NCBI GenBank assembly: GCA_002500505.1
Contig: DLRM01000005.1
Span: 1 to 7,120, forward strand
Length of the DNA: 7,120 nucleotides
Source of the DNA: Planctomycetes bacterium UBA7888
Lineage (GTDB): Bacteria; Planctomycetota; UBA1135
Direction of reading: 5' to 3'
Part shown: in pieces, positions 5,998-7,120 of the stretch
Numbering within the stretch: the first letter of the stretch is position 1
How the letters are laid out: each line of letters opens with the position of its first letter
Notes under the pieces: generated by a model
Seen by the model: the letters and a program-made list of their open reading frames with translations, nothing else
What the model was told of the DNA's origin: nothing
Database searches by the model: none
Position numbers and translations under genes: made by a program

Positions 5998-7120
5998 TTA
6001 TTCCTCTAGGAAGCGTTCTAAGAAACCCGTGTCTACATTGCCGTTGACGAATTCAGCTTGGGCAAGGATGCGGCGATGTAGCGGAGTCGTGGTGTGGATG
6101 CCGGGCCCTTCTACCCGGATTTCAGAAAGTGCACGGTTTCCAATACGAATGGCCTCCGCGCGGTCGTCGCCATAAACCAGAAGTTTGGCAACCATGGAAT
6201 CGTAATACCTGGGGATCGTGCAGCCACCGGCTAAATAAGTATCCATGCGAACTCCCCGTCCGCCGGGCAGGACCAAGTGCTGGATGAGGCCAGGGGTCGG
6301 AGCAAAACCACGGTCTGGGTCCTCGGCGTTAATACGGAACTCAATTGCATGACCGTTGAGTTTTACATCCTTTTGTCGAAGAGTTAAAGGTTGGCCCGAA
6401 GCGATTCGAAGTTGCCAGGCAACCAAATCGATACCCGTCACCATTTCCGTAACACAATGTTCTACCTGGATACGAGCGTTAAGTTCGATGAAGTAGAAAG
6501 AGCCATCTTTGTCCAGGAGAAATTCAACCGTGCCGGCATTGCGATAGCCAGCGGCTTTCGCAAAGGCCACTGCTGCGGCGCCCATCTTATTCCGCAGTTT
6601 GGGGTCAAGGGCGGGCGAAGGTGATTCTTCAATCAGCTTCTGGTGGCGGCGCTGGATGGAACAGTCGCGTTCCCCGAGGTGAACGACGTTCCCGTCCGGT
6701 CCGGCGAGAACTTGAAACTCAATATGCCTAGGGTTTTCTACATACTTTTCAATGTACACCGTGGCATCATTGAATGCCGCTTGAGCTTCTCTACGTGCCT
6801 GATGAAAAGAGTTCAGCAAGCTGACTTCGTTGCTGGCCACCCGCATGCCGCGACCGCCCCCACCCGATGCCGCTTTAATGATGACCGGGTAACCAATCTT
6901 TCGAGCAATGGCAACGGCCTCATCGTCGGACTCGACAGCACCAGCAGAGCCTGGAACAACGGGCACTTTTGCAGAGCGCGCAACGTCTTTGGCGCGAGCC
7001 TTGTTGCCGCAATCTGCAATAACCGACGGGGGCGGCCCAATGAAAGCGATGTCGCAGGACTCGCAAACTTCAGCGAAGTGAGAGTTCTCTGCGAGGAAGC
7101 CATAGCCAGGATGAATGGCA
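5998..7120 (-). CDS. accC: Biotin carboxylase subunit of acetyl-CoA carboxylase (N-terminus beyond window edge)
   Basis: AccC carboxylates biotin on the carrier AccB using ATP and bicarbonate, starting malonyl-CoA synthesis for fatty acids. The visible 373 residues begin at AIHPGYGFLAEN, which aligns with E. coli residue 77, so about 76 residues are missing and the full length would be about 449, as in E. coli. It ends without a biotinyl domain, so it is the stand-alone subunit rather than a pyruvate- or propionyl-CoA-carboxylase fusion. Counting from the first visible residue, K40 and K82 match ATP-binding Lys116 and Lys159, and SGGGGRGMR (85-93) is the glycine loop. EFQVL and HLGERDCSIQRRHQKLIEE follow. 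E199, E212, N214 and R216 match the metal and catalytic residues, and R291 matches Arg338. The usual NTR..VEHP motif reads NARIQVEHC here. An accB gene is expected just beyond the right edge. The stop lies four bases before the next gene. Confidence 0.97.
   Translation of the reverse strand, partial: AIHPGYGFLAENSHFAEVCESCDIAFIGPPPSVIADCGNKARAKDVARSAKVPVVPGSAGAVESDDEAVAIARKIGYPVIIKAASGGGGRGMRVASNEVSLLNSFHQARREAQAAFNDATVYIEKYVENPRHIEFQVLAGPDGNVVHLGERDCSIQRRHQKLIEESPSPALDPKLRNKMGAAAVAFAKAAGYRNAGTVEFLLDKDGSFYFIELNARIQVEHCVTEMVTGIDLVAWQLRIASGQPLTLRQKDVKLNGHAIEFRINAEDPDRGFAPTPGLIQHLVLPGGRGVRMDTYLAGGCTIPRYYDSMVAKLLVYGDDRAEAIRIGNRALSEIRVEGPGIHTTTPLHRRILAQAEFVNGNVDTGFLERFLEE
6002..6007 (-). promoter_or_regulatory. 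Ribosome binding site of the UDP-glucuronate decarboxylase gene
   Basis: On the minus strand AGAGGA lies about nine bases before the ATG at 5993, within the last codons of accC. It is the only clear Shine-Dalgarno sequence at a gene start in this operon and supports both the chosen start and co-translation with accC. Confidence 0.7.

Noticed and set aside
5502..6047. 181-codon open frame on the plus strand
   Set aside because: It lies antisense to the decarboxylase gene and the accC end, both of which have strong family motifs, and its translation shows no recognisable domain.

Overview
The window reads as a compact chromosomal stretch from a Gram-negative bacterium of moderate GC content. 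It has a Deg/HtrA-type periplasmic protease, a YihY-type membrane protein and a stand-alone bacterial biotin carboxylase. The phylum cannot be fixed from this sequence; a PVC-type or similar environmental lineage is possible, but that is only an impression. Coding density is very high. The longest stretch outside a gene is about 50 bases. I see no RNA gene, insertion sequence, CRISPR array, attachment site or origin.

Layout from left to right. Bases 1-807 (minus strand) hold nearly all of a YihY/BrkB-family inner-membrane protein whose C-terminus runs off the left edge. After a 50-base divergent gap, bases 858-2213 (plus strand) encode a secreted DegP/HtrA-like serine protease with an intact His-Asp-Ser triad and two PDZ-like domains. 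It meets the next gene tail to tail, and their stop codons share bases. Bases 2210-7120 are a tightly packed minus-strand operon. In transcription order it carries accC (biotin carboxylase, N-terminus beyond the right edge), a UDP-glucuronate decarboxylase, glmS (glucosamine-6-phosphate synthase), and a UDP-glucuronate or UDP-glucose 4-epimerase of the SDR family. Gaps between these four genes are 4, 2 and 2 bases, which points to one mRNA and translational coupling.

The operon joins the first step of fatty-acid synthesis (AccC) to enzymes that feed nucleotide sugars into the cell envelope. GlmS starts UDP-GlcNAc synthesis, the decarboxylase makes UDP-xylose from UDP-glucuronate, and the epimerase probably makes UDP-galacturonate (or UDP-galactose). 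My inference is an envelope or polysaccharide precursor operon. All families are known, and I found no convincing sign of an undescribed system. The points worth checking are the operon composition, a few active-site-proximal substitutions, the start codon of the protease, and the overlapping convergent gene ends.
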